This document shows positions 31,572 to 42,499 of a stretch of 64,000 nt of DNA, piece after piece. Every line of letters starts with the position of its first letter. The first letter of the stretch is position 1. The notes under the pieces were generated by a model that did not search any database, was not told where the DNA came from, and worked only from the letters and a program-made list of their open reading frames with translations. This stretch comes from Manduca sexta (Eukaryota; Arthropoda; Insecta; Lepidoptera; Sphingidae), in the NCBI RefSeq assembly GCF_014839805.1, contig NC_051119.1, forward strand, positions 6,441,245 to 6,505,244, written 5' to 3'. Position numbers and translations under genes: made by a program.

Positions 31572-31770
31572 CGTTTTCACGGCTAACCGCCATATTCAAT
31601 AACCAATCAAAATCGATTTTTGCGATCTATCTCAAAAATGGACCAATCAGAACAAAGTTTTATTTGACATGCTTACACATGAGTTTTTTGATTCTCGGAA
31701 TCGGATTGAAGATTGAGATTGGGATCGCTGATTCGGATCGATGATCGCTTATTGATAACTGCTGTTAACT
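31572..31770 (-). mobile_element. MITE-K copy
   Basis: Reverse complement of the pattern at 51290-51456: cgccatattcaataacc, ggaccaatcagaacaaag and agattgagattgggatc. The family has TIRs resembling caataaacaatcccaatc. Confidence 0.75.
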
Positions 31771-32394
31771 GTTGAAACTATTTAAATATAATTTAATATA
31801 AATCTTTAATATTAAACTACAAAGAGGAAGACTAGTTTGTGCATAAATTTGGTACAAAACACCGGTGAAATGACCAGAAACATTGCTCAATGCGAGCTAA
31901 ATAACTAACGTTTCCAACCGTACCCGTTAACAATTTATATAAAGTTATCAAAAATCTCTAGTCTATTTCTGTCACCAAGCAGCTTACTCGCGTCATCTTT
32001 GGTATAAAATCTCGTTGTAAATTAATTGATAAACAAACCAATATTACACATAAATTAGCAACCACTACATCAAACTAGAGATGTCAATAAAATGATTTAG
32101 TTCACACATTTTCCTCGGATAGACCCCCGTTAAATCTCCGCAGTTCATGGCTATAGAATTCCTAACATCGGATACGTGATCGCAATGTATATCCCGGCAT
32201 TACTATTAATGCCCGGAGACTAGTATGAACTATTCGATCCGGTACCAAGAACTTATTCGGACCTGATAAAAAATTCAGTCATGTTCGCAATTTTGAACAG
32301 AGAACGTGTAAATGTAAATTCTATTGGTGTAATTATTATGAAAGGGTGTAATTTGTATTCAACTAGGCAGCTGTTTTTACATTTTTTAATATCA
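31771..32394. other. Unannotated stretch
   Basis: No repeat copy or exon recognised. Confidence 0.5.
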
Positions 32395-32525
32395 TAGTGT
32401 GAAGATTCTGCAGGTTCAAACCCAGTTCACAACACCATTGACTTATAAGATAAGTGTAATTATACCATTACGGGCCACGCTAATTATAAAGGGAAACATC
32501 CTGAGAAAAACTTTTCCATTAAATT
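32395..32525 (+). mobile_element. Old SINE-A, truncated
   Basis: tctgcaggttcaaacccag (B-box), tgacttataagataagtgtaat and aagggaaacatcctgag follow the SINE-A order. The A-box and the 3' half are lost. Confidence 0.65.
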
Positions 32526-32849
32526 ATACACACAATTAACAAACAAACAAAATCATTTTTTTATTATATTTTTCTAAAATCGATTATCGTCGATTATTGA
32601 CCTTAATATTTGAATACATTTAAAATGTATTGAACCTGAAACCAATTCACTCTCACACTGCGCGGTAGATACGTCATATACTATTAACTAATGTATGAGA
32701 ACCAGTCAAACGGATAAACAAACGTGACGCGTCACGGTTCGTTAAATGTACAGAAAAAAATATTCTCGGTTTCGGAGTGTGCAAATATAGAATATTCGTA
32801 TAGAGTTTAATCAGCGGGTACAGTCCCAGTGAGAGAGGACAGCATTTTA

Positions 32850-32900
32850 TTTTTATGCGTGCACTTGCAAAGTGACCCCAATGCACCTGATGTTAAATGT
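32850..32900 (+). repeat. Rep-C 5' fragment
   Basis: gtgcacttgcaaagtgaccc and caatgcacctgatg. Confidence 0.6.
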
Positions 32901-32939
32901 TACTTGATTTTTACCGACTGGTTCTGAAAGGCGAGGTTT

Positions 32940-33020
32940 TTTTTTTTTTTTGTCTTTATTTAAGGAGCTTGGTCGTTATTTCACGACTATGTCGCTCCGT
33001 ACGTCAACTTTTATCCATGC
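32940..33020 (-). mobile_element. 81-bp poly(A) retroposon with 11-bp target duplication
   Basis: Flanked by perfect aggcgaggttt copies (32929-32939 and 33021-33031). On the minus strand it ends cttaaataaagac followed by at least 12 A: a polyadenylation signal at the right spacing from an A tail. It is the extreme 3' end of some LINE or cellular RNA. The source is not identifiable from about 65 bp. Confidence 0.8.
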
Positions 33021-33031
33021 AGGCGAGGTTT

Positions 33032-33359
33032 ACGTGACAATAGATAATAATAAATATAAACACATGTACGTGACGTCACAGTTTGTTTAAAAAAATAGAA
33101 ATCGAAAAATTGGTCTGGACATTTAAAAAAGGAATATGACCAAATAGGTTGAAAAAATTTGAGCCGTTGAAATCACAGATAGATTTTATTTATATACAAT
33201 TTGAGATACAAAATTCGTCAGCAACAAGTTTATGTCATATTTAGTAATTAATAATCAATATTAGAGCCTAACGAGCCTACCAGCAGTGGTGCGTATAGTT
33301 TGTTTATATTGTACTAAATCTAGGTAATATTCATTTGATTATTAAAGAAATTTTCTTAC
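33032..33359. other. Unannotated AT-rich stretch
   Basis: Contains TGACGTCA at 33071-33078. Nothing else is recognised. Confidence 0.5.
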
Positions 33360-33545
33360 ACAAACTTTTGCTCGCGGCATCGTTACGTTATCGGTTACGC
33401 TATATATGTTCCCAAGATAAAAAGTAGTCTATGGGCCTTCACAGGGTCTCAAACTATCTCCATACCAAATTTTATCACAATCCGTTCGGTAGTTTTTGAG
33501 ATTATTGCTTTCAGATATAAATACAGGCACGGGGCTTTTTAAAAT
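33360..33545 (-). mobile_element. Helitron-H, 3' part conserved
   Basis: cttttgctcgcggcatcg is the antisense 3' hairpin region with CTAG lost. cttcacagggtctcaaac, tatctccataccaaattt and aatccgttcggtag match other H copies. Confidence 0.7.
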
Positions 33546-33549
33546 ATGT

Positions 33550-33735
33550 AAAGATATTATAAATGTCAAAATGTCTAAAGATGTTTTGGACGTCTGTTCA
33601 AAGTTAAATGTAAAAACTGCTAAACGAATTCGGATGAAATTTGACACACTGATACATCATGACCCGGTTTGAAATGGACTACTTTTGACCCATACATATT
33701 TTGGAAACGATTTTTCACCCGAGAGAAGCCTCTAG
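33550..33735 (+). mobile_element. Worn Helitron-G-like copy
   Basis: gatattataaatgtcaaaatg, gctaaacgaattcggatgaaat and a 3' gagagaagcctctagcc are consistent with an old Helitron lying tail-to-tail with the H copy on its left. Confidence 0.5.
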
Positions 33736-33777
33736 CCACAATTAATAATTAGTAGTTTCAGGACCATATTACATACA

Positions 33778-34164
33778 AAATCATTTTGACAATGAAACCA
33801 TTAATAAAATATGAAACCATATACTTGTCTTCCTTAAAATAATCCTTTACCATAAGTTATTCGAACCATAGATGTAAAATAAGAAAGTGAAAATTTTGAA
33901 CAAAATAAATATTAACAAAAAGTAATTTTAATCTTACATGCCCTAAGGCTATTTACCTTCACAAAATGAATTTACTATCAGAGCAGCAATATCATACTTT
34001 CAGTCAGAAATACACTAACACACTACTACTACTACATTCTCATTAAACTAGAAAATTATCAAAAAATCAAAAACCAAAACCGTGATATTTGGCGTGATAT
34101 TTTGTACTTAATTCATGGAAGATTTTTGGCACATTTACTAATGCAATGTCAAAATGACCCTGGA
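33778..34164 (+). mobile_element. MITE-J, both TIRs
   Basis: Left TIR aatcattttgacaatgaaacc; right end gcaatgtcaaaatgaccctg. Internal blocks are tagatgtaaaataagaaag and catactttcagtcagaaat. No coding capacity. Confidence 0.75.
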
Positions 34165-34203
34165 AAACTATCCTAAACTTTAAACCTTTACCCACCACAT
34201 TAC

Positions 34204-34420
34204 AATACTTAAGTTTAACTGACCGTCAACAATAGCGTACTTTGAAACTCTTTACCAAACGTCAAATATAAAACATTAATACTTAAGTTCAACTAATCGT
34301 CAACTACAGCGTACTTTGAAACTCCTTACCAAACGTCAAATATAAAATATTAATACTTGAGTTCAATTTACCGTCAACTATAGCGTACTTTGAAACTCCA
34401 AACGTCAAACATAAAATATA
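34204..34420. repeat. Three 74-bp tandem repeats
   Basis: Units start aatacttaag/gagtt at 34204, 34278 and 34352 and carry agcgtactttgaaactc and caaacgtcaaa. The third has lost the ttacc-type segment. Confidence 0.95.
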
Positions 34421-35199
34421 ACGCTGAAATTATCGCGAACACTACGACATCACCTGTAACACCTGAGTTACCAGTGACCTAAAAAACTTCTCAAGAATAT
34501 CTCGTAAAAAACACGAATAAGTGAATATGTCAACAGAACTCATATAAATAACTCGACGCGATGTGAATTATTGTATGAACAATTTTGCGCAATCGTGTCA
34601 TCTGAATTGGTATGTTAGATCCAACATTGTCTTAAAATGAGGTGGGAAATTTACTCCGCTTGGTGGATAACAAAAAAAATTTAATATTTGCTTATTTTTT
34701 ACTTGATTGATTACATTGACGTATATTTTATAGACGCGAACGTCCATATAAACTATTTGTTCAAAATCTGAACTAAAATGACAACCAAAACGTCACTGTT
34801 ATTAACTATTTATTCACTTGAACAACAAATAATTTTACTTATTTGACTAATATTTTTTATTCGGATCCAGGTTTACATTTAGACTCGAGTTCTTATATTA
34901 TGAGCGCCACTCCGTACATAAACACTGCTGTCGATGTTGAAATCACACTAAAGCCAGGTGTACAGATTGCAGTGCAATTGAGTCGAACACAATGAAGGTT
35001 CGGAACGCCAGATCTAGTACGTAGTACATATACATCGATGATCTAGACAGACAACCTTATAATAAACTTACGCAGCGAGTGTTTCCAAATGTCCTAATTT
35101 ACCATAAAAGCATTTAAAAAGGCCAACTCTAAAGAGTTTTTACCTAATTAAGACCTTATGACAAAACTTACTCGACCCTTTGAAGTCCAAATTGGCTAT
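34421..35199. other. Unannotated stretch
   Basis: Mostly AT-rich. 34910-35060 is slightly richer in GC but carries no supported exon (see rejected items). Confidence 0.5.
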
Positions 35200-35512
35200 T
35201 CTTTTTATTTATTTATTTTAATGCTGTGAATGACGAGACGAGCTTGCCGTTCACCTGATGGTAAATGTTACGACAGCCCATAAACAATAGAAACTCTATC
35301 CAACAACTTGAATTACAAAGTATTGCTTCGTATTCCTCTGGGCTCTCCATCCTAAGACATCTTATTATGTCCATTAGTTACAGCCACAAAATTCTTCAAA
35401 CCAGAACACAACATTGACTGCACATTGCTTGGAGGCAGAAATAAACATTGCAGTGTTACCTACTCAGACAAACTCTCACATATGAGAGACCTACCACCAG
35501 TAGTTCTTCAGG
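35200..35512 (-). mobile_element. Rep-B, near full length
   Basis: gacgagacgagcttgccg, ccataaacaatagaaac, ttcttcaaaccagaacaca and ctcacatatgagagacctac. Confidence 0.85.
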
Positions 35513-36029
35513 CGAAGGTATTATACAGCCACTTTTGAAATAATATTTCAGATGATTAACTTTAAAACCCGCATATACCTTAAAATGCAAAATTCAAAAA
35601 TGTTGAATGAAAATTCAATTTTTCACGCTTGCCGGTACAGCGTGGAAAATAAATTCTAACCTATTGTAAGTACGAAGCTCAGTTGAGAGCATTATGAATA
35701 TGAAGGAGTCATCGCATTATCGAAATCTGTCTTTTCGTTTTGCAAATGTATTTCTTTGCGAAATATGCTAAATGGGAATAAGTTTGAATAATAACTGCAT
35801 AGAAGTTTCTGCGCGTTTTGCATATTCTATAAACAGGGTTCTTTAGTTTCACAAATAAAATATGATCGGTTTTTCGCAGTATTTAAATTGACTCAGAACA
35901 GAAAATATGCACGCCCTGTAATACACCAGAATGAAATAATCTGAATATATTATGTTGTTCGAAACAAAAGCTTTGATTAAATTAAAAAAGATCGACTAAT
36001 CTACTACTTATTTAACAATAAAATCAACT
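35513..36029. other. Unannotated AT-rich stretch
   Basis: No recognised feature. Confidence 0.5.
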
Positions 36030-36180
36030 ACTTATTTACAAAAATACTTTTACAAAGGACCAATGGTCCGGTGCGATAGTCAGTGACCAACTGCCTAGAT
36101 CAATTATATGCTCATTATTTTTATAGTAAAAAGTAGTCACGCAACAAATACCCGCACATAAATATTTTTGTCTTAACAAT
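36030..36180 (+). repeat. Rep-O copy
   Basis: Partner of 2750-2890: agtgaccaactgcctag, atttttatagtaaaaagtag, caacaaatacccgcac. Confidence 0.5.
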
Positions 36181-36190
36181 ATAGTTTATA

Positions 36191-36465
36191 CTAGGTTTTG
36201 CTCGCGGTTTCGCCCCGTATACAGCCTTTCTCGCTACAAAAGTCCTTAAAATACGAAAGTAATTCACAGCGTCTCCCGTACCACGCAATATCATCTATTT
36301 AAAAAAAATAGAATATTCCATTATTTTCGAAATAAAATTAATCCAAGACCTGTTCTACGGATGTGCCAAATTTCATCCAAATACGTTCAGTTGTTTTTGC
36401 GTTCACTTATAACAAACATCCAAATATTTCTACTAATTTTCGTATTAAAAATAATAATAAGGTAG
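36191..36465 (-). mobile_element. Helitron (H/G mosaic), 3' end conserved
   Basis: Starts CTAGgttttgctcgcggtttcgcc (antisense hairpin end) directly after A. tgccaaatttcatccaaatac and ttcagttgtttttgcgttc follow. The 5' end is eroded near aaaataataataagg. Confidence 0.7.
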
Positions 36466-36795
36466 TAATATTATTAGTTATTTTAATTATACTCAATTCT
36501 TATTACTATGTACATAAAATGTACAATATTTTAAATATAAAGTCTTATTCAACCGACGCGACACGCAACTTCTACACGCAATTAATAAGACAAATGTACA
36601 CAAAAATGTATATACGATTCTTAATTTAAAATACGGATAATTAACGAGACACGGTCTTTTATAACTAACTACACAATTTGCTTAGTCGGAATACGTTCTA
36701 AGAATTTTTTATTATATAAATTAATATGTATTTTAATCAAACTGTTTTTAAATTGCTTCGTAAACATAAAAGTTATAGGAGAAATTTTAATAATA

Positions 36796-37140
36796 TATAA
36801 TTTAGACTTGGTACATGAGGTTACCGACATGTGGGATGTGGAGTCCACAATTATTGTCCCGATTGTCGTTTCTGCGCATGGGTTGATACCAAAGAGCCTC
36901 GACCAACATCTTAGGAAGCTCTCAATTGGCCGTTGGGTCGGAGGCCAGATGCAGAAGGCAGTATTGCTTGACACGGCGCGCATTGTGAGGAGATTCCTCA
37001 TTTTGAATCCCTAACCGCCGGTGGCCTGGGTCTTGAGCTTCGCCATCGGAGGGTCATTATTTTATTATATCTTTATATGTATGTTTTTTTAAATGTATAT
37101 GTAAAAATGTAAAAAAGACCTTTAAAATAAAGAAAGTTGA
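36796..37140 (+). mobile_element. 5'-truncated non-LTR retrotransposon with polyadenylation signal
   Basis: Comprises the last ~72 codons of an ORF2 and a short 3' UTR with AATAAA at 37126-37131. An antisense SINE-A starts eight bases later. Upstream DNA is AT-rich and has no LINE character, so the 5' truncation is near 36796. Confidence 0.75.
36808..37014 (+). pseudogene. LINE ORF2 C-terminal fragment
   Basis: The frame has no ATG start; position 36808 is a TTG inside the frame. Residues 11-33 form a hydrophobic block (STIIVPIVVSAHGLIPKSL). Residues 49-64 read QKAVLLDTARIVRRFL, a pattern seen at the C-terminus of several invertebrate non-LTR ORF2 proteins. The stop is TAA at 37012-37014. 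The reverse transcriptase and endonuclease parts are absent. I do not assign a clade. The antisense frame is a shadow. Confidence 0.7.
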
Positions 37141-37147
37141 CCATAAT

Positions 37148-37439
37148 ATAAATATAATATCAGACCTGTATTATATACTGTTCCACTCTTGGACACGGGC
37201 ACACAGATTGACAGACAGAGACAGACGGATTAGGCTTTAGTCCACCACACTGGAAATTCTTATAGAGAACTTCTAAGGGCTTCTGGTCTCCTCACGATGT
37301 TTTCCTTCACAGTTAAAGCAAGCGATATTTTAAAAAATAAACATAATTTTAGAAAATTCAAAGGTGCGTGCCCTTGGGATTTGAACCTGCGGACGTTCGT
37401 CTCAGCAGTCCGTTCCACTCCCAACTAAGCTATCGCCGC
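37148..37439 (-). mobile_element. SINE-A, near full length
   Basis: aatatcagacctgtattat to tcgtctcagcagtccgttcc and aactaagctatcgccgc. A short AGACAG-type expansion at 37207-37228 has replaced part of the body. Confidence 0.85.
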
Positions 37440-37949
37440 ATTGACTTGTTCAAAAGCTCACTTATTATAAACCATAAGGCGATTCACTGCCAAAAAATGC
37501 AATATTCTCCTGTAGAGGATGTTTGCGTCAACTAATCCTAGATAGCGAGTAGAGCCGACATATTCGCTTTATAGCATGCTATCTAACATTTTCGTAATAA
37601 TTCCAGGCTCCTCCAGAGTTTTACCGGTAAATAAATCTTATACTTTACTATTTATGTCTATCTCAGATTGAAAATAATAAAGCGTGCATTTTACTCAGTA
37701 AAAAAGTAATAAATTACGCCATATCACGTAGAACACAATACAGCGAAAAGTTTGTTGTGTTGTGTTTGCATCTCGGACTATACCTGTAGGGATAAAAGCG
37801 TGATGTGTATGTGTGTTTAAAAGTAATAAGTTAATCCAGTAATTCGTCGATCAATGGTTCTTAGATACCTTGGAATTCAAATCTAAACAACGCTTTTATA
37901 ACAATGCTTGGCGACAGATATAGATTTCGCAATGTTATTTAACCAGCCA
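37440..37949. other. Unannotated stretch with SINE-F scrap
   Basis: 37750-37815 (tacctgtagggataaaagcg) resembles a SINE-F 3' end with its TG tail. The rest is AT-rich. Confidence 0.4.
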
Positions 37950-38200
37950 GACGTTTGCTGGTGATAGAATATATTTTATATCCACACGGATAGCAACCAC
38001 CAAACACAAGGTGTTAAAACCCGCCATAGTGGCCCACGTAAGTGTCGCGTTCCGGGATGAGCGTGCGTATATCCGGTTCCAACAGGCCGGCATAATTATG
38101 TCGACTGCCGAGGGGTAATCATATCTCGTCAAACGACAATTTATTAGAGCCTACTCCACTTACCATCAGGTGCAGTAGGGTCCCTTTGCCGCCCACGTTT
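37950..38200 (-). repeat. Rep-C, near full length, antisense
   Basis: ttgctggtgatagaatat, acacaaggtgttaaaaccc, gtggcccacgtaagtgtcg, aacaggccggcataattatg, ccatcaggtgcagtaggg. Confidence 0.9.
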
Positions 38201-38621
38201 GAAAAACATTATATTTTGTACATGAGAGCTATTCCTAAATCAACCAAGCTTACTTATCCAGTTTGACCATTATCTTTTGATCTCTGGCCCTGCGATACTT
38301 CTTACAACCGCGTGACTAACTCACTTATTTGCCATAAAAAATCTTCAAAGTCGTTCCATTTATTCCACAAGCCTTTGATATGTAAGACGAGACAGACATT
38401 ATTTGACATCTAACTCATATTTAAAAGGTTCGAGCCGTTGAGTTAATGGATGTTTTTATAATGTGTAAACGACTTTTTATTTTCACACGATGTATTAAAG
38501 CCTATTTTAGTGAAACTATTTAGAAATTAAATGTTATATTAAATGTATCTGTGTGTAGGAATTTAACACAATCGATAGTGTTCACTCTTTGAACGAGGCT
38601 TAAAAGGAGTGCTCACTTCCC
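38201..38621. other. Unannotated stretch
   Basis: Nothing recognised. Confidence 0.5.
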
Positions 38622-38712
38622 GGTAAGCAACGAGTTGGTTGTGCCTCTGGTATTGCAAAGGGCGGCTGATGCTGCTTACCAGACCGACCGCTTGCTCGTT
38701 TACCTACAAAGT
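38622..38712 (+). repeat. Rep-P copy, partial
   Basis: gtgcctctggtattgcaaag, ggcggctgatgctgcttacc and cttgctcgtttacc, as in the copy at 8712. Confidence 0.6.
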
Positions 38713-39657
38713 CAATAAATAACATATCTTGAGTAAACTGTTTATATATTTCGATGCTTGCAAGGCAATAATGTCTAAGCGACAAATATAACGAAAATGC
38801 ATTCTATAAATATTTAGAATCGCCATATGTTTCTGCACATTTGATTTAGGTTTTGTAGGTCTAGGACAATTTTAATATCATTAAGCTATATCTTTATAAA
38901 ATAAAAAATTGAATTGTTATGAATTTTTATATTAAAATCGAAACTTTAAATCTGAAAATTAGTGATTGTCGCTTAGGTATTATTGACTTTCAAGCGTAGA
39001 TTTGTACTCTGAGATTATTCGAAAAATACATAAGTAGAATTCTAAATATAAACTAAACATATTCTAATAAATCGATGACTAAAGCCATACGTATAATTAA
39101 GATAAACCTTTCTAGATATTTCATATTTTCTTTACCATTCATTCATTGAATCAAATCAAACCACGTCGAATCACAAGACGGGACTTAAAGAAAATCGCTG
39201 GCGTAAATGTAAGCAACTTGATTCCGAGAATTTTACACCAGGGACAAATTTCCTATACCACAGCCGGTGTTTACAAAAGGTTTCCGAATCTGTTTAATTT
39301 TGAGATGGCTCTACAAAAACACAGCTTTATCCTTTATAATGTACGGCAAAATTAGTTGTATGAATGTGTAAAAACTCTTACACAAACTGATGTGAATAGG
39401 TATGACAAAAACTAATATGTGTATTTTATGTGACGTTTTATTACAGCTCTTATGTTGCTCGCATTTTAGGATTACTTTATGAAAGAAATGGATATTGTTA
39501 ATGTGGATATGTGTGTGGTATTTACATGTTATTAAGGTTTGAAATAGTTTGCATCTTTTTGCTTTGAGTTACGATACTTAAACACTTTTGGGCCTTATGG
39601 GATTGTAAATAATTGTAATTTACACGGCAATGTACCTACAGTATCTTAATAGTAATC
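38713..39657. other. Unannotated AT-rich stretch
   Basis: A 69-codon frame from a TTG (39146-39355) has protein-like composition but no recognised family or start. It is not called. Confidence 0.45.
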
Positions 39658-39834
39658 TATGTGGAAACTTGCAAATCTGAGAATTTTTCTATAGCAATTT
39701 TAGGATGTGTGAAGTCTACCAATCCGCACAAGTCCAGCGTGGTGGACTAAAGCTCTAACCTTCTCAGTAGTAGAGGAGGCCCGTGCCCAGCAGTGGGCAA
39801 GTATATAATACAGGGATGATATTATTATTATTAT
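39658..39834 (+). mobile_element. SINE-A 3' half
   Basis: gtggaaacttgcaaatctga to gatattattattattat. The head is missing. Confidence 0.85.
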
Positions 39835-39837
39835 ATA

Positions 39838-40011
39838 CAAAATCGTTATAAATTGCAGCCTGTGTGTTGTTTTGATGTTTAAACAATATTACAGTAAAAT
39901 TTCATCCATATCCGATCAGTAGCTTTTTCGTGAAAGAGGAACAAACATACATACATACATACATCCATACACCCATCCTTACAAACTTTCTCATTTATAA
40001 TATTAGTAAGA
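39838..40011 (-). mobile_element. Helitron-G 5' part, antisense
   Basis: On the minus strand it starts TCTTACTAATATTATAAATG after A and holds tgttcctctttcacg and the atccgatcagt-type block. The 3' hairpin half is missing and SINE-A abuts the break. Confidence 0.8.
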
Positions 40012-40865
40012 TAATTATTATTTAATGCCGAAAATTCCATCACTTCATATCTCAAATCTTAATATATTTACCAACGCGTACTGTTCATTTGAAAGATTAA
40101 TGCAAATATTTGTTCACATGAAGCGAATCCAATAGTAACGCGCGTCGATGCCATACCAAATTACACTATTCGCGACTATTCAAAATTTTTGCAATACGAT
40201 GAATCGAAATTGAAGCTTTAATTAGTTCGTTCATCGTGAAATAAAATGCGCGTATTACGCGTATTCGCTTCATTTAAAATAGCCTTTATATAAATTGAGG
40301 TTTTGTTAAGACACCTTTACCTAAAACGGGCTTTGAAAAATGAACCTTAAAAATATATGTATTAAAATATTTATTTAAAATATAAGTTTCAAATTATATT
40401 AGTAATGATAATAGTTATAAATCTCTTCCCCATAATTCTCTTGATATTTATTACATATATTATTTGTACGTTATTGCATAATGACACCAAAAGACAATAG
40501 CATTAGGGATTAAAATAGCGATACATTGAAAAATCAACGCAATAATTCATGTACGCGCCCATGCATAAAAGTAAACACCGTAATCACAAAACAAACGTTT
40601 GTATTCAAAGAACAAACAAATATTAAAGAATCAAAGAAAGTCACCTTTAACATAAAGTTTTTACATCAATCACAACGGTTACAAATGTTTATTGACCGAA
40701 AGTAACAAAGAACAGTGAAGATAAATAATTCTAAAATGAAGCAATTATTCAGGGGTGTTTGGAGAAAAATATCACTGACAAACTTCAAGCGTTTTGTGGT
40801 GTTTAATGTGTTTTCATAGCGTTTAAACAAATTCAAAAATTAGCAATTCGCTCACCCAATGGACA
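40012..40865. other. Unannotated AT-rich stretch
   Basis: No repeat copy or exon recognised in about 850 bp. Confidence 0.5.
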
Positions 40866-41121
40866 CACACACATAATATCACGTATTTATCCCCAAATGG
40901 GTATGCAGAGGCACAACCATTGCACCCACTTTTCGCTAATCATGTTCCATCTCATGATGTAATAAGGGCGAGCTGATCGCCATATTGGGCACAAATTCCA
41001 GACTCCGGGCTGATACTGAGCAGGAAAATCCAATATCAGTCTACCCGATCCAGAATTCGAACCCAGGACCTTAGAGCGCTGCCGTACCGCGCATGCAGTA
41101 CAACCACGCTACCGAGGCAGT
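40866..41121 (-). mobile_element. SINE-F, near full length, antisense
   Basis: cacacacataatatcacg (tail), ccattgcacccacttttcgc, gactccgggctgatactgag, attcgaacccaggacc (B-box) and cgctaccgaggcagtc (A-box end). Confidence 0.9.
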
Positions 41122-41221
41122 CACCCAATAGTCGACTGCCCATTAATAAGAGCAACACCACAGAACTTGTGGTAGATGTATCGTATTAAGGGTCTGAGTA
41201 AATACAACCGTAATGTCTATA

Positions 41222-41510
41222 TTACTAGGCATTATGATAACATCTTATGTCTCGGATGACGCGTGCAGTTGAGTGCCACGCAGTACTTTGTAATTCAAAG
41301 TTGTATATGGTAGTGGCGAAAATATATAACCCGTTCGTACCGGCTACCCTTTATATAGAATTTAATTATCATTAGAAAGATCTGCAAATCACATTCATGC
41401 ATATTACCACATATATGGTTTGTCAGGTTCGGAAAATTTCACGTTTCGCCGCTGTATGGTAATGATCCTATCTATTGGCAGTCGTATCGCTTACTGTCAG
41501 GTGAACGGCT
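41222..41510 (+). mobile_element. Rep-B split by a MITE-D insertion
   Basis: The left part (41222-41312: catcttatgtctcggatgac, ctttgtaattcaaagttgta) and right part (41455-41510: ggcagtcgtatcgcttactg, caggtgaacggctc) are collinear pieces of one Rep-B. Confidence 0.85.
41313..41454. mobile_element. MITE-D, ~142 bp, with 7-bp flanking repeats
   Basis: Starts gtggcgaaaatata and ends aaaatttcacgtttcgccgctg; short TIRs (gtggcgaaa/tttcgccgc). Flanked by tatggta (41306-41312 and 41455-41461). It shares cacattcatg.atatta with the larger element at 814-1641. Confidence 0.8.
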
Positions 41511-41539
41511 CATCTCAGCATTTAACTGTACTAAAATTG

Positions 41540-41768
41540 GTCATTGCCCTGCGCTTGCCACCCTGTGATATTAGATGTTAAGTCAACAATGTAATACATG
41601 TTATTATTAAGTTTTCAGAAGAAGGACATGTATCCAGAGCTATTAATTAATAAAAAAAATATGATAACTCTCATAATGTCAAATAAAACCCACACTGTCC
41701 TTCCAACCAAAACACAGCAGTGTAATTACACTGTTGTCTGGCGATAGAAATAGATAAAGTAACAGTTG
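41540..41768 (-). mobile_element. Rep-B, interrupted, antisense
   Basis: tgccctgcgcttgccaccct at 41550, then an unrelated spacer, then gtccttccaaccaaaacac and ggcgatagaaatag (41695-41755) in family order. Confidence 0.65.
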
Positions 41769-41945
41769 CAGACACACTGGTCCACGTAAGTGTCCGGGAT
41801 CAGTTTGTATATCCAGTTTCATACAGGCCGGCGTAATTGTTTCGACTAGCGACGGGTAATCATCTCTCCTCCTTCGACACTATCTAAACCATACTCTATG
41901 GACCATCAGGTGTAGTGAAGAAATATTATCGTGTCCGAATAAAAA
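41769..41945 (-). repeat. Rep-C, 5'-truncated, antisense
   Basis: tggtccacgtaagtgtccgg, caggccggcgtaattg and ggaccatcaggtgtagtg. Confidence 0.85.
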
Positions 41946-42236
41946 GTTAAAAAAAATCTACTCAAACAACACCTGGCATAAGAATAACTTATCAAGCAAA
42001 ACAACCTTATCTACAGTAGTTATTACTTCTTGTGGTATTCTTGATTACCAATCCTTGACCCACAAACTTAAAGGCTATAACTACAAAAGTTAAAACATAT
42101 TTGGTATAAACAATTATAGTCCTTGCTCCTTACATCAAGTTTATGTTCTTATGTCACGTCAAATAAACTTAGTAATATTACGAGCAACACATAATAAAGG
42201 GACGTCGGAATTTATATTACTTCTTATCGCACTAAT
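41946..42236. other. Unannotated AT-rich stretch
   Basis: No recognised feature. Confidence 0.5.
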
Positions 42237-42497
42237 ATTATAAATGCGAAAGCTGTGAAATTGTTTCGATGTTTGTAAGAAGTAAACGCAGAATCCACTA
42301 AATGGTTGGAATGAAATATAGCACACGTGTAGATCATGTCTTAGAATAACACATAGGGTACTTTTTATCCCGCTAATTTTCTCCCATAAGATTTTTTATT
42401 CTAATTTTCAAATAGATGGCGTGAGCATCGTACAGTGTTTTAATGACATTTGTAGTGAAGAAGACTTTTCAAGTAGGCGAAGCCGCGAGCGTTTGCA
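42237..42497 (+). mobile_element. Lep1-type Helitron, G2 subtype, 3' end decayed
   Basis: tcgcactaatattataaatgcg after A; gaagtaaacgcagaatcc and atagatggcgtgagcatcgt; 3' gtaggcgaagccgcgagcg, where the terminal CTAG is no longer recognisable. Confidence 0.8.
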
Positions 42498-42499
42498 TG

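Noticed and set aside
34869..35000. Possible exon with acceptor-like tattcggatccag and a short frame from ATG at about 34911
   Set aside because: The frame closes after about 31 codons from the ATG, no donor or family was recognised, and similar chance frames exist elsewhere.
36363..36629. 88-codon plus-strand frame
   Set aside because: The first third is antisense Helitron sequence and the rest is AT-rich low-complexity DNA.
39146..39355. 69-codon frame with basic, protein-like composition
   Set aside because: Starts at TTG, not ATG, and matches no known family; no exon signals that I could trust.
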